From assembly GCA_944324285.1 (NCBI GenBank), contig CALUVR010000010.1:1-64000 (forward strand): a stretch of DNA of 64,000 bases, read 5' to 3'. Source of the stretch: Candidatus Gastranaerophilales bacterium (GTDB lineage: Bacteria; Cyanobacteriota; Vampirovibrionia; Gastranaerophilales; Gastranaerophilaceae). This document shows positions 7,972 to 16,905 of this stretch, piece after piece. Position 1 is the stretch's first letter; each line of letters begins with the position of its first letter. The notes beneath the pieces were generated by a model that did no database searches, was not told the origin of the DNA, and saw only the letters and a program-made list of their open reading frames with translations. Position numbers and translations under genes: made by a program.

Positions 7972-8673
7972 ATGATTAGCAAAGTACAAACAACTGAACA
8001 CCCCCATTTTAAAGCATTTACGACATTTCCGAACGAAAAAAATGTTAGTAAAGCATACCTTAGCCGGAGATATCACAATTTTGAGGAAGCGGACACCTTT
8101 ACAAAAGTCAGGGCTGCGGCGGGTGCTGTAATCGGAACTGCAATTCCGCTTATATATTTTGCAAAAAAACAGAACGGAAAAATCAAAAACATCAATAAAT
8201 TGCTTGGTATAAAATACGGATTAAAAGAGTTTTTAGCAATCGGAGCAGGATCAATTTTCGGCGGAACAGCTGCTGGTATGATAGGAGAAAACAGAGAATC
8301 CAGAAAAAACAAACTTAATGAAGGAGTATTTCAATTTATGAACTGTTCGGTTCCTCCTGTACTGATAGCCGGACTGTTTAAGCTTGGGGAGAAAGTAAAA
8401 CCGTTGAACAATATTCCGTGCAAAATAGCTGCGACAATAGTCGGAGTCGGCGGGGGAATGTTTCTGGCAGCAGAGCTTTCAAATAAGATTAATGACCCAA
8501 AAGATTTATATCCTGACAGAAAATTAACAATAAAAGATGCACTTGCGAACTTTGATGATGTCTTGGGAGCGCTGGTTCTAGCAAAATTCAAATTTATAGA
8601 ACAACTGGGCGCTGAAAGATTACTGCCTGCCGTGACCGCCTGGTGCGGCTACAGAGCCGGGGTAAGTAAATAA
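7972..8673 (+). CDS. Tagged membrane protein (HFKAF motif), Gly-rich spans
   Basis: 233 residues. The first 15 residues carry HPHFKAF, matching the F-x-[AG] motif seen in other proteins of this window. It then has several Ala/Gly-rich hydrophobic stretches (VRAAAGAVIGTAIPLIYFA, LAIGAGSIFGGTAAGMI, AATIVGVGGGMFLAAEL), separated by short basic loops. I see no enzymatic motif and do not recognise the family. It resembles in style the membrane proteins at 38903-41035 and 54616-55785. No Shine-Dalgarno is evident. A TATAAT at 7939-7944 may be its -10 box. Function unknown. Confidence 0.7.
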   Translation: MISKVQTTEHPHFKAFTTFPNEKNVSKAYLSRRYHNFEEADTFTKVRAAAGAVIGTAIPLIYFAKKQNGKIKNINKLLGIKYGLKEFLAIGAGSIFGGTAAGMIGENRESRKNKLNEGVFQFMNCSVPPVLIAGLFKLGEKVKPLNNIPCKIAATIVGVGGGMFLAAELSNKINDPKDLYPDRKLTIKDALANFDDVLGALVLAKFKFIEQLGAERLLPAVTAWCGYRAGVSK

Positions 8674-8701
8674 TAAAAACTTTCTTCTTTACGCAACAAA
8701 A

Positions 8702-9028
8702 CTAGTCAGAACTTTTAATTTTTATTTCCCCGTTTTCTTCCGTAAACTGGACATTTTGCTGCACAGGTTTTTTCCCGAAAATCCGTTTTATTGCAGGTTC
8801 CTGCTCCTGAATTTCACGGTTCTTCTCGGCTTTTTGTTCTGCAATATCACGCATTTCGTTAATTTCTTCCTGCTTAAATCTTTGCTGTTGGATATACTTC
8901 ATATCGTGAACAGCCTGTCCTTGAAATGATTGAAATTCACCCATCATCTGAGGCGGAAGCATCGGCTCTGCGCCGACTGTCAGTGCGCCTAAAAAAACTA
9001 TGGAAGATAGCAATAAAATCTTTTTCAT
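8702..9028 (-). CDS. Small secreted hypothetical protein
   Basis: 108 residues from the ATG at 9028, which has AAAGGAG 8 nt upstream; a longer frame to 9094 has no signal. The N-terminus is a Sec signal peptide (KKILLLSSIVFLGALTVGAEP). The mature part is Gln/Glu/Lys-rich and helical (FKQEEINEMRDIAEQKAEKN), with a PxxKRIFGKKP segment and a polar tail. It sits 68 nt downstream of the SIMPL-domain gene and is probably co-transcribed. No known domain recognised. Confidence 0.7.
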   Translation of the reverse strand: MKKILLLSSIVFLGALTVGAEPMLPPQMMGEFQSFQGQAVHDMKYIQQQRFKQEEINEMRDIAEQKAEKNREIQEQEPAIKRIFGKKPVQQNVQFTEENGEIKIKSSD

Positions 9029-9096
9029 CACAATTCTCCTTTCTTGTATCAAGTGTTTCATAAGGCACTGCACAATGTGCCGTGCCTTACACATGA

Positions 9097-9822
9097 TTAT
9101 TTAATGCGGAAAGTTACATTTGCAACTGATGTAATTTTCTTTTCAATAGTTGAAGTGTCACTTATGCCCATATCGGAAACGTTCGTGGAGTCAACTGGCG
9201 TAATCTGGAATACTCCCATTCTGACCGATTGAATTTTGCCGACACTGTTATTTGTAGCTTTTAGCATAGAAGCCGCTCTTTCTTTTGCATCTTTTGTTGC
9301 TTCGCCAAGCATTTCCACTTTGTCATCAGCCAGTTTTGAATAGAAATACTGCGGATCATAGGCATCTATATCTATGCCTTTATTGATAAGTGTTTGAAGT
9401 TCTGTAGAAAGAGTTTTTATTTTTTGAACATCTTTAGATATCACATACATTGGCTGCGAAATATTATAGTATTCAATCTCGCTTGAAGTATTGCCGTTCG
9501 GAAGTGTTTTATATGTGTAATAGCCGTTTGGTGCTTTTATTTCAATTTCACTATCCTGAAATCCTTTAGATTTAATAAATTCTTTCACCTGCGGAATTTG
9601 CTTTGTAATAGCGTCATAAGCGAGCACTTTTGTCGGTTTTCTTGACATAATTCTAAATTCAAGTCTGCCGCTGTCAGATGTCACCGTTTTATATGAGGAG
9701 CCTGTGACAGTAATAACATCTTTTGACAAATTCTTTGTAGCCAGGAATGTTGAAAAGATTAACCCTGCAGCAAGAACAATTGACAAAATTATAATCTGAT
9801 ATTTTTCCATTTTCTCTAACAT
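9097..9822 (-). CDS. SIMPL domain (DUF541) envelope protein
   Basis: 241 residues. An N-terminal membrane anchor (IIILSIVLAAGLIFSTFLA) is followed by the hallmarks of the SIMPL/DUF541 family: VITVTGSSYKTVTSDSGRLEFRI, the repeated helix-strand units, and the C-terminal block with ATKDAKERAASML and a final VANVTFRIK strand. Family members (BP26/OMP28-like) are periplasmic or outer-membrane associated and form channel-like oligomers. AAGGAG lies 8 nt before the ATG. It probably forms a two-gene operon with the small secreted protein downstream. Confidence 0.85.
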   Translation of the reverse strand: MLEKMEKYQIIILSIVLAAGLIFSTFLATKNLSKDVITVTGSSYKTVTSDSGRLEFRIMSRKPTKVLAYDAITKQIPQVKEFIKSKGFQDSEIEIKAPNGYYTYKTLPNGNTSSEIEYYNISQPMYVISKDVQKIKTLSTELQTLINKGIDIDAYDPQYFYSKLADDKVEMLGEATKDAKERAASMLKATNNSVGKIQSVRMGVFQITPVDSTNVSDMGISDTSTIEKKITSVANVTFRIK

Positions 9823-9870
9823 ATAAATTCTCCTTATCCTACATATTTATTTTAACATATATTTTTATAA

Positions 9871-9899
9871 TTTACAAAAAAACAAAATAAGTGTATAAT
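9871..9899 (+). promoter_or_regulatory. Promoter of the glutamate dehydrogenase gene
   Basis: TTTACA (9871-9876) and TATAAT (9894-9899) with a 17-nt spacer. This puts transcription start about 40 nt before the gdhA ATG, leaving room for the AGAAGGG ribosome site. Confidence 0.65.
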
Positions 9900-9946
9900 A
9901 AACTTAACTAAGTTATGCTGACCGTATGGGTACAGAAGGGTTAATT

Positions 9947-11302
9947 ATGAACGAATATATTGAAAAAGTTTTAAAGGAAATCGAAAAAAAAGACGGAACT
10001 GAAAAAGAATTTTTACAAGCGGTAAGAGAAGTTTATACAGCGCTTGAACCGGTAATAGCAAGTCATCCGGAACTGGAAAGTAATGCAATATTAGAGAGAA
10101 TGTGTGAACCTGAAAGATTGATAAGTTTCAGGGTTCCGTGGGTGGATGACAGCGGAAAAATTAATGTTAACCGCGGATATAGAGTACAATTTAACAGTCT
10201 TATAGGTCCATATAAAGGCGGATTGAGGTTTCACCCGACAGTTAATCAGAGCATTATAAAATTTTTAGGATTTGAACAAATATTTAAAAATGCACTGACA
10301 GGGCTTCCTATAGGGGGGGCAAAAGGCGGAAGTGATTTTGACCCTAAAGGGAAATCAAACAATGAAGTTATGCGTTTTTGCCAGAGTTTTATGACAGAAC
10401 TATACAGACATATAGGTCAGGATGTTGATGTTCCGGCTGGCGATATCGGTGTCGGCGCAAGAGAAATCGGGTATCTTTTCGGACAGTATAAAAGAATCAG
10501 AGATGCCTATGAAGGCGGAGTGCTGACGGGTAAAGGATTATCTTACGGAGGTTCTCTTGTAAGAACGGAAGCCACCGGATACGGATTGGTTTACTTTATG
10601 CGCGAAATGCTAAAAAATAACGGCAACAATTCATTTGAAGGTAAAACCGTAACTATTTCAGGTTCCGGCAATGTTGCAATTTATGCGTGCGAAAAAGCGC
10701 TTCAACTCGGAGCAAAAGTTGTTGCAATGAGTGACTCTAACGGATGTATCTATGATAAATACGGCATTGAATTGCAGGATATAAAGAGGATTAAAGAAGT
10801 AAATCGCGGCAGAATAAAGGAATATCTTGATAACCATAAAGAAGCAATTTACACGGAAGCAACTGCAGAAAATCCATTCCCTATCTGGTCAATAAAGACT
10901 GATATTGCGCTTCCTTGTGCTACCCAGAATGAAATTACGCTTGATGCAGCAAAAAGACTTGTTGCAAACGGAGTTATAGCAATAGGAGAGGGCGCGAATA
11001 TGCCGACAGCACTGGATGCTATTGAATATTTCCATTCAAACGGTATTCTTGTGGCGCCGGCAAAGGCTGCGAATGCCGGCGGGGTTGCAACGTCCGCAAT
11101 CGAAATGAGCCAGAACAGTATGAGATTTTATTATACGTTTGAGGAAGTTGATAAAAAATTAGAAAATATTATGAAAAATATTTTCTATTCCTGCAAGGAG
11201 TCTGCTGAGAAATACGGATTAAAAAATAATTACGTTGCGGGTGCAAATATTGCGTCCTTCCTGAAACTTTCGCAGGCAATGATTGAGCAGGGCGTTGTTT
11301 AA
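9947..11302 (+). CDS. gdhA: Glutamate dehydrogenase (NADP-type)
   Basis: 451 residues, close to the ~447 of hexameric bacterial NADP-dependent GdhA. It catalyses 2-oxoglutarate + NH4+ + NADPH to glutamate. Visible motifs are the substrate-binding GPYKGGLRFHPTVN, the catalytic-lysine region LPIGGAKGGSDFDPKGKS, PAGDIGVGAREIGYLFG and the Rossmann SGSGNVAIYACEKA. The ATG at 9947 has AGAAGGG upstream; an upstream in-frame ATG at 9926 (MGTEGLI) lacks one. It has its own promoter and ends before a 134-nt gap that holds a long inverted repeat. The cofactor preference is inferred from family resemblance. Confidence 0.95.
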   Translation: MNEYIEKVLKEIEKKDGTEKEFLQAVREVYTALEPVIASHPELESNAILERMCEPERLISFRVPWVDDSGKINVNRGYRVQFNSLIGPYKGGLRFHPTVNQSIIKFLGFEQIFKNALTGLPIGGAKGGSDFDPKGKSNNEVMRFCQSFMTELYRHIGQDVDVPAGDIGVGAREIGYLFGQYKRIRDAYEGGVLTGKGLSYGGSLVRTEATGYGLVYFMREMLKNNGNNSFEGKTVTISGSGNVAIYACEKALQLGAKVVAMSDSNGCIYDKYGIELQDIKRIKEVNRGRIKEYLDNHKEAIYTEATAENPFPIWSIKTDIALPCATQNEITLDAAKRLVANGVIAIGEGANMPTALDAIEYFHSNGILVAPAKAANAGGVATSAIEMSQNSMRFYYTFEEVDKKLENIMKNIFYSCKESAEKYGLKNNYVAGANIASFLKLSQAMIEQGVV

Positions 11303-11339
11303 TTTTTTCATGAGAACAAATTGAGGTTTTACCAGACCA

Positions 11340-11420
11340 AAAGAAATGATTTTTTATTTTCGAAACAATAGCATGAGCAAGTGCGAAAACGTGTTAAGAA
11401 ACTAATAAATCATTTCTTTT
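11340..11420. repeat. Inverted repeat between convergent genes
   Basis: An 18-nt arm beginning AAAAGAAATGATTT (11340-11357) recurs inverted at 11403-11420 with one mismatch, separated by a 45-nt loop. It lies between the 3' ends of gdhA and the MCE-domain gene. The long loop is unusual for a terminator, but it may act as one on either strand. Confidence 0.55.
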
Positions 11421-11437
11421 ACACGGTCACTATTAAA

Positions 11438-12313
11438 TTAACGGTTAGATTTGTTGCAGCATTGGTCAGGTTTCCCGAATATAAGGCGGAACCCGCCGAA
11501 ACGTTTTTTCATAGTGCAATTGACACCGTTTGTAATGCCGTTTATATTTTCGGAAATCTCATTAACATGATTCATTGTATCTGTTAGATTACGGGTCGCG
11601 CAATCTATGTTTCTCGTAATTTGCTGCATATTTTGAGTGGTTTGTTCAAGGTTTTTCATAGTATTGTCGAGAGTTTTTTGATCGACAGAACCGTCAATTT
11701 TGAGGCTCGTTTTATATAAAGAGCTGGTAGTTTCGGAAAGATTTTTTGCAGTAAGAGTGATGTAATTCTGATTAGAATTAAGGGTTGCCCTGATATCTGC
11801 CAGCAATCCGTCTGCCTGCTGTACTGCTTTATTAACACTATCTGTAATTTCTCCGAGTCCTTCAATTATCAAATCAAGTGAACCGCTTTCTGCGTGTTTT
11901 TTTATTAGGGATTCAAAGGTTACGTTTGATTTACCTTCAATTATATCGCCGCTTTTCAGGAGTTGTTCGCTTGCAAGTTCCGGAAGTTCTATTTCTACAT
12001 AATCGTAATCGTCTTTGTAGCTTTTGACCCGTACATAAACATTTTTAGGAAAATTCAAATCTCGCGGGAAAAGTGTTATTGACATTTGGGTTGCCGTGTA
12101 ATCGTCTTTAGGCACTATTTTTGTAATTTTACCGATACGAAAACCTTTAAAAAATACGGGCATATTTGCAGGAAAGGGTTCCAGTTCTGTGAATTCAGCT
12201 TTTATACGCGTATAATGTGCAGCTTTATCAATATAAATCACGAGCCATACAATACCGGCAAGAATTAAAATAAGACCAATAAAAGATAATACTTGAACTA
12301 ATAATTTTTTCAT
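11438..12313 (-). CDS. MCE/MlaD domain lipid-transport protein
   Basis: 291 residues. A single N-terminal span (VLSFIGLILILAGIVWLVIYI) is followed by an MCE domain: FFKGFRIGKITKIVPKDDYTATQMSITLFP then VKSYKDDYDYVEIELP. Residues ~140-270 form a heptad-rich, Asn/Thr-rich helical stalk (LEQTTQNMQQITRNIDCATRN). MCE proteins such as MlaD form periplasmic hexameric rings or tubes that carry phospholipid between membranes. No MlaE/MlaF permease or ATPase gene is adjacent. It lies 55 nt downstream of the VWA gene on the same strand and may be co-transcribed. No Shine-Dalgarno is evident at this ATG. Confidence 0.85.
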   Translation of the reverse strand: MKKLLVQVLSFIGLILILAGIVWLVIYIDKAAHYTRIKAEFTELEPFPANMPVFFKGFRIGKITKIVPKDDYTATQMSITLFPRDLNFPKNVYVRVKSYKDDYDYVEIELPELASEQLLKSGDIIEGKSNVTFESLIKKHAESGSLDLIIEGLGEITDSVNKAVQQADGLLADIRATLNSNQNYITLTAKNLSETTSSLYKTSLKIDGSVDQKTLDNTMKNLEQTTQNMQQITRNIDCATRNLTDTMNHVNEISENINGITNGVNCTMKKRFGGFRLIFGKPDQCCNKSNR

Positions 12314-12368
12314 AACATAAGGATGCCTGATAGGTAAAAATTTTGCATTCGACAGGAGGGTATTTATA

Positions 12369-13157
12369 TCATTTTATATACTGATAATGAACCTGACCGC
12401 CCTGCTGACGTCCTTGAACCCCTTGCTGCGGCTTAAAGGAACTTTCAGGCTGAGTGCCAAAGGTGACGCCCATTGCATTTCCAAAATCCGAGTCCGTTCC
12501 GATTTTATAATATTTTCCGTTAGTTGAATCCGAAAGACACCTTAAAGTATCTGAACCGTTTACAATAATAACATCAATTACTATATCCGACCTTGTCGCC
12601 GCAAGTTTTTTCACAAAAGAACACGGGTCGCCGTGGCAGGTTTCGCCGCCGTCTGTCACAAGGATTATTTTCTTTTTTGTTTTGAGCGGGAAAGCAGAAA
12701 AATCCTGATAAACCGTTTTTTCTAAAGCATACGTAAGCGGAGTGGCAGAACCTATTCTTGCAGAATTCAGACCTGATATAATCGCAGAAGTATTAGATTT
12801 TTGCGGGAAATTGACAAGCCTTGAAGCCTTACAAGCCTGAAACATATCCGCAAGAAAAAAATCATTGGAACTTTGCCCGAAAACTCTTAAACCCACATTA
12901 GTTCCCGCCGGAACTTTCGGTAATATTGAAACGAGCGTTGATTTCGCAAGATTAATCCAGTGTTCCATACTTGATGAATAATCTACAACCAGTTCAATTA
13001 CATCTCCTGACTGATTAAGATTTGACCTGACAAGATTACTTTGCTTATAAACGGTCGGAGTATACACATTGTAATTTTTTGACTTCGCAAATCCTGCCGA
13101 AAAAACACCTAAAGCCAAACTTAAAGTTATTACAGCTGTTTTCTTTATTTGACGCAT
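12369..13157 (-). CDS. Secreted von Willebrand factor A domain protein
   Basis: 262 residues with a signal peptide (VITLSLALGVFSAGFAKS) and a complete VWA fold. The MIDAS residues are visible: DYSSS (D-x-S-x-S) after VIELVV, the Thr in SATPLTYAL and the Asp of VTDGGETC. VWA domains bind metal and protein partners. Six or more Cys in the domain (FQACKAS, ETCHGDPCSF, RCLSD) suggest disulphides, consistent with an extracytoplasmic site. The C-terminus is Gln/Gly-rich. The minus strand has TTGCAT, 17 nt, TATAAT, ending 11 nt before the ATG with no Shine-Dalgarno. It is divergent from the VirB10-like operon and shares an 85-bp intergenic region with it. Confidence 0.85.
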   Translation of the reverse strand: MRQIKKTAVITLSLALGVFSAGFAKSKNYNVYTPTVYKQSNLVRSNLNQSGDVIELVVDYSSSMEHWINLAKSTLVSILPKVPAGTNVGLRVFGQSSNDFFLADMFQACKASRLVNFPQKSNTSAIISGLNSARIGSATPLTYALEKTVYQDFSAFPLKTKKKIILVTDGGETCHGDPCSFVKKLAATRSDIVIDVIIVNGSDTLRCLSDSTNGKYYKIGTDSDFGNAMGVTFGTQPESSFKPQQGVQGRQQGGQVHYQYIK

Positions 13158-13168
13158 AATTCACTATC

Positions 13169-13234
13169 ATTATATATTTATTGGTTAATAAATGCAAATT
13201 TTTATTTACAAAGAGCCTCTACGTAAAGTATAAT
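13169..13234. promoter_or_regulatory. Divergent promoter pair, VWA and VirB10-like genes
   Basis: On the plus strand TTTACA (13205-13210), 18 nt, TATAAT (13229-13234) places transcription start within 0-3 nt of the ATG at 13243. On the minus strand TATAAT (13174-13169) with TTGCAT (13197-13192) and a 17-nt spacer starts a few nt before the VWA ATG at 13157. Neither gene has a Shine-Dalgarno. Confidence 0.6.
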
Positions 13235-13242
13235 AAATAATA

Positions 13243-14385
13243 ATGATAAAGGGTATGAAAAAACTAATAAGCTTATTTTTAATATTTTTGCTGACGGCAA
13301 ACAGTGTTCTGGCGGAAGAAGTCGCAAGACTTTATAACGTGAAAGATACTGACACCTCAAAAGCAGCAAAAGTAATCCGACCGCTTTTTAATATGACGGG
13401 ATTCAGAACAATTGCGGAGGACAATTTTTATATTATTGAAAATCCGTCGTTGAATATTTATCACGTGATTATACTGAAACCTAACGGCACTGACTGTTAT
13501 TACTATTATCTCTCAAACGACGACACAGATTTGAATAAAAGAATTCTTGATAACTTCGACAGCTATGATATTGATACAAAAAGAATACGGAATTCAGCGT
13601 TTTTGCTTCTTTTCCACAGTGAAGCATCGGAATTTCTTGCCCAGAGTTCATCAGGGATAAAGGCTGTTTCAAATGTTCAGGACGTCATAACGCTCCAGCC
13701 GGCTGAACAGGATTACGATTTCAGCGATGAGGCACAGGCAAGGTTTGACAACAGAACCTCTGCAATAACCCCTCAGGCTCCCGTAACATTACCTAAAGAA
13801 CCTGTCATTCAGCCGGCACAACAAAATGTTTTAAAAGGTTCCGTTGTAAGAGTTGATGCGGGGCAGCAGTTTAATGCGGTTTTATCTTCTACAATAAGTT
13901 CCGACAGCATAACAAATAACGATAAAATATCTGCACTACTTGAATCCGACTGGGTTGTAAACGGCACTCTTATAGCCCCTGCCGGAAGTATTGTGAGCGG
14001 AAGTGTTGTAGATTCACGTGCAGCAACATTTGCAATGGGGGATGGCAAAATAGGATTAAACTTTAATCAGATAATGACCCCTGACGGGAAAGTTATTCAG
14101 CTTACGACAAATGAAGTTTACATTGTGGGAGATTCTCCGCGCGCTAAAAGGATTGCCGGAAGAGTTGCCGGCGGTGCGCTCGGCGGACTTTTACTCGGAG
14201 CATTGTTCCTCTTGGGCGGAGCAGATCCGACAGGAGCACTCGTAAGCGGTGCGGCTATTGGAGGAGCCTTTGGTGCAGCCTCAGCCGTTGCGCAAAAAGG
14301 GGAAGAAGTTTACGTTCCGGAAGGCACGGTTCTGCAGATTATGCTCGCGGAACCCATGACCGCTCAGCCTTACTATAGAATATAA
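13243..14385 (+). CDS. Secreted VirB10/TrbI-like protein with glycine zipper
   Basis: 380 residues. A signal peptide (MKKLISLFLIFLLTANSVLAEE) is followed by a ~130-residue N-domain of unknown type, a Pro-rich linker (QAPVTLPKEPVIQPAQ), then a VirB10/TrbI-like C-terminal region: GSVVRVDAGQQFNAVLSS, VVNGTLIAPAGSIVSGSV, a Gly-rich membrane-active stretch (AGGALGGLLLGALFLLGGA, SGAAIGGAFGAASAVA), and YVPEGTVLQIMLAEPM. In type IV secretion VirB10 spans the envelope; here there are no other VirB genes, so this is a stand-alone use of the fold. It heads a tight four-gene operon (gaps of 10, -1 and -14 nt). An ATG at 13255 is an alternative start. Confidence 0.75.
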   Translation: MIKGMKKLISLFLIFLLTANSVLAEEVARLYNVKDTDTSKAAKVIRPLFNMTGFRTIAEDNFYIIENPSLNIYHVIILKPNGTDCYYYYLSNDDTDLNKRILDNFDSYDIDTKRIRNSAFLLLFHSEASEFLAQSSSGIKAVSNVQDVITLQPAEQDYDFSDEAQARFDNRTSAITPQAPVTLPKEPVIQPAQQNVLKGSVVRVDAGQQFNAVLSSTISSDSITNNDKISALLESDWVVNGTLIAPAGSIVSGSVVDSRAATFAMGDGKIGLNFNQIMTPDGKVIQLTTNEVYIVGDSPRAKRIAGRVAGGALGGLLLGALFLLGGADPTGALVSGAAIGGAFGAASAVAQKGEEVYVPEGTVLQIMLAEPMTAQPYYRI

Positions 14386-14395
14386 AAGGATTAAT

Positions 14396-15964
14396 ATGGC
14401 TTTAACTATACATTCACTAAAACAGGAAAAAACTTTTGACAACAAAGATTTTATAACAATCGGCTCAAACCCTCAGTGCGATTTTCATATTGATTTAGGG
14501 GAAGATTGTATGCTCACCGTGCATTTTGATAAAACCGGCACAAAATGCGTTGTGACAAATAATTTTCCGAATAATAAAATCCTCTTTAAAGGACAGCCGA
14601 TAAAAGAAAGAATTGTCTTTGACAATGTGTGTAAACTTCTTGTGGCAGACAGCGACGAATTTATCAGCATGAAACTTTCTCCTGATAAACGCCCTGCCGC
14701 AACAACCCAGCAGCAGGCACAACAGCAGGTGAAAACGATTGAAAACCCTGTTCTTACAAAACTCGAAAGAAATAAATCCGAACTTGAAAAATACCGTATT
14801 GCAATCACAAAACAGATTGCGTTTTCCATAAGCGATATAAAAAAGAGGCTTTCCGTAAGTACAAAAACAGGAATATTTTTGAATATAGCACTATTTGTAA
14901 GTTCAGTCGTGACAGCATTCGGGATAACAAACTACCTTATGGGGCTTCCGATTGAAATGAGCGCTAATTTCACAAATATGCCGACTAATATAAAAGTTCT
15001 GTTTCTTTTCTCAATCGTGGTCTACGGAGTTTCTCTTATTTTAAAACAGGGGGTTTATCTGGCACTACAGAATATTGAAAGAAGAGAATCAAAATTCGCG
15101 CAGAATATAATGCTGGCACTTTCCGGAATTTTTATGACAGCATTTTACGCCGTTAATATGATTTATTACATGAACCCTGACCACAGGTTTGTATTTGCGG
15201 CGCTGATATCTTTATTCTTTATCGGATTAAATATAACGATTGCAATAGGATCAGGATACTTCAAATTCAACAACCGCACGCTTTCTATGGAACTTGATAA
15301 ATTTGAATTCCGTGAGGATTTTGAAAGAGTGCTGAATGAATACCAGAACTGGATTTCGCGATATGTGAACAGCCTTGGCGATACAAAATTAAACTATATA
15401 AAAGATAAAATGTTTATACTTCAATTAAAAGGACTCGGAGAAACTATCGTCGGAATTTTAACTGCACCATTTCTTGCATATGGTGTATCAAATACGCTTG
15501 CAATATGTTTCCCCGAAGCCGCAGGATGGGTCAGGATTTCAGGTTTAAGATTCAGTCCCGTATTTCTCGTACTTGCGACAATGCTTATAATTTTTGCGTT
15601 CTTCTCCTTCGTAAACAGTTTCCTTTGCGGAAGAAAAATTTCAGGGTCAGACGTTATAAAACTCGACGGATTCAGAGATTACCTCTCTCACGGAACTGAT
15701 ATTTACGGGTTGGAAAACACACGAAAAATTAACCTTGAAAAAAATCGTTCGCTGATTATCGGGATTGCGATTATATTTATTGAATTTTCAATGAACGTTT
15801 CATATTTTATGACAGAAATCGGCTCGGATATGCAGGGAATGCTGTTGAGCCTTGTGTCAGCACTTGTTCCGACAGCGCTGTTGATTGCGGAAACCTATAT
15901 GCTCGGCAAAACAAAATACGATATTGAAGTAAGCGACAGCCTGCTTGCTAAACTGGATAAATAA
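14396..15964 (+). CDS. FHA-like N-domain multi-span membrane protein
   Basis: 522 residues. Residues 1-95 look like a forkhead-associated domain (FITIGSNPQCDFHIDLGED, then strands ending DSDEFISMKL), though the usual FHA Arg of GR is replaced by Gly-Ser. A charged, coiled segment (ERNKSELEKYRIAITKQ) leads to about eight membrane spans, including IFLNIALFVSSVVTAFGI, VLFLFSIVVYGVSLIL, FVFAALISLFFIGLNIT and LSLVSALVPTALLIAETYML. It has no transporter signature that I recognise. AAGGA precedes the ATG. Its stop overlaps the next ATG by 1 nt, so the products are probably made together. Phosphothreonine sensing at the membrane is possible but unproven, because the key Arg is not evident. Confidence 0.65.
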   Translation: MALTIHSLKQEKTFDNKDFITIGSNPQCDFHIDLGEDCMLTVHFDKTGTKCVVTNNFPNNKILFKGQPIKERIVFDNVCKLLVADSDEFISMKLSPDKRPAATTQQQAQQQVKTIENPVLTKLERNKSELEKYRIAITKQIAFSISDIKKRLSVSTKTGIFLNIALFVSSVVTAFGITNYLMGLPIEMSANFTNMPTNIKVLFLFSIVVYGVSLILKQGVYLALQNIERRESKFAQNIMLALSGIFMTAFYAVNMIYYMNPDHRFVFAALISLFFIGLNITIAIGSGYFKFNNRTLSMELDKFEFREDFERVLNEYQNWISRYVNSLGDTKLNYIKDKMFILQLKGLGETIVGILTAPFLAYGVSNTLAICFPEAAGWVRISGLRFSPVFLVLATMLIIFAFFSFVNSFLCGRKISGSDVIKLDGFRDYLSHGTDIYGLENTRKINLEKNRSLIIGIAIIFIEFSMNVSYFMTEIGSDMQGMLLSLVSALVPTALLIAETYMLGKTKYDIEVSDSLLAKLDK

Positions 15965-16905
15965 TGAACAGAATTATAATCTTATTTTTAATATCATTTG
16001 TAACGGTGACGGGGCTAATCGCGGCACTTAACCCTAAAATGCAAAAACCTGTACGTTTTGCAGCTGCAAATATGGGGATTGAAAACGTAAAAGAAGAAGT
16101 CGCAGTAACGAAATCTCCGATTATTGAAGATACAGGGATTGAAATTCAGGAAGTTGAAATAAAACCGCAGCTTCAAAAAACAGAAATTACAGAGAAAAAA
16201 GTTAAAGTCCAGCCTCAAAAGAATAAAGTTTCAACACAGAGCGTAAAAATACAGCCGCAAAAAACACAAATCAAAGAAAAACAGGTAAAAGTAACCTCTC
16301 AGAAAACCCAAACAACAACAACTCCTGTAAAAACGCAATCCACAAAAGCTTCTCAAACAGCAAAGAATGTCAAAACGCCAGTGGAACTTCCGAAATCCAT
16401 TCAGGAAATAGTTAAAAACGAAACACCTAAAATCCCTCAACCCCAGCCGCAAAAACAAACAACTGTTGCACAAAAAACGCCTCCTGCGGTCACATTACCC
16501 AAACAGCAGGAAGAACCTAAAACAGTTCTGACAGAGGAAGAAGAAGTTATCCTGTGGAATAAATGGCGGAGTGACCTGCAAAATCAGGTTATGAGAGATT
16601 CACGTATTGCAGCCCCGATGGGAACCCGTTTCAGATTTTCGTTCACGGTGGATAAGTTCGGCAATATCTCAAACCTCAGAGTTTGGTCTGATACGCCTTA
16701 CTTTACGCCGATGGCTGTCGCCAGCATAAAACCGGTTATCCTGAGTTATCAGGGTAAAAATATTCTGAAATTTCCAAAAGGCACCAAACGTATTCAAACC
16801 AATGTTGTCGGCGGATTTGTGATTGCAACGTACGAAAAATACAGCAAACCCGACGATTACGCTGATGTAGAAAAGATAAGAAGGTTAAAAAATGTTCAGA
16901 TGTAG
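15964..16905 (+). CDS. TonB-like envelope-spanning protein
   Basis: 313 residues with the architecture of TonB: an N-terminal anchor (IIILFLISFVTVTGLIAAL), a ~150-residue Gln/Lys/Thr/Pro-rich linker of near-repeated units (KVQPQKNKV, KIQPQKTQIKEK, KVTSQKTQTT), and a compact C-terminal domain (WNKWRSDLQNQVMRDSRIAAPMG, then FRFSFTVDKFGNISNLRVWSDT, PMAVASIKPVI). The linker is long enough to cross the periplasm. It starts 1 nt inside the end of the FHA-like gene and overlaps the next gene by 14 nt. No ExbB/ExbD genes are in the window; the multi-span neighbour could supply the membrane partner, which is inference. Confidence 0.75.
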   Translation: MNRIIILFLISFVTVTGLIAALNPKMQKPVRFAAANMGIENVKEEVAVTKSPIIEDTGIEIQEVEIKPQLQKTEITEKKVKVQPQKNKVSTQSVKIQPQKTQIKEKQVKVTSQKTQTTTTPVKTQSTKASQTAKNVKTPVELPKSIQEIVKNETPKIPQPQPQKQTTVAQKTPPAVTLPKQQEEPKTVLTEEEEVILWNKWRSDLQNQVMRDSRIAAPMGTRFRFSFTVDKFGNISNLRVWSDTPYFTPMAVASIKPVILSYQGKNILKFPKGTKRIQTNVVGGFVIATYEKYSKPDDYADVEKIRRLKNVQM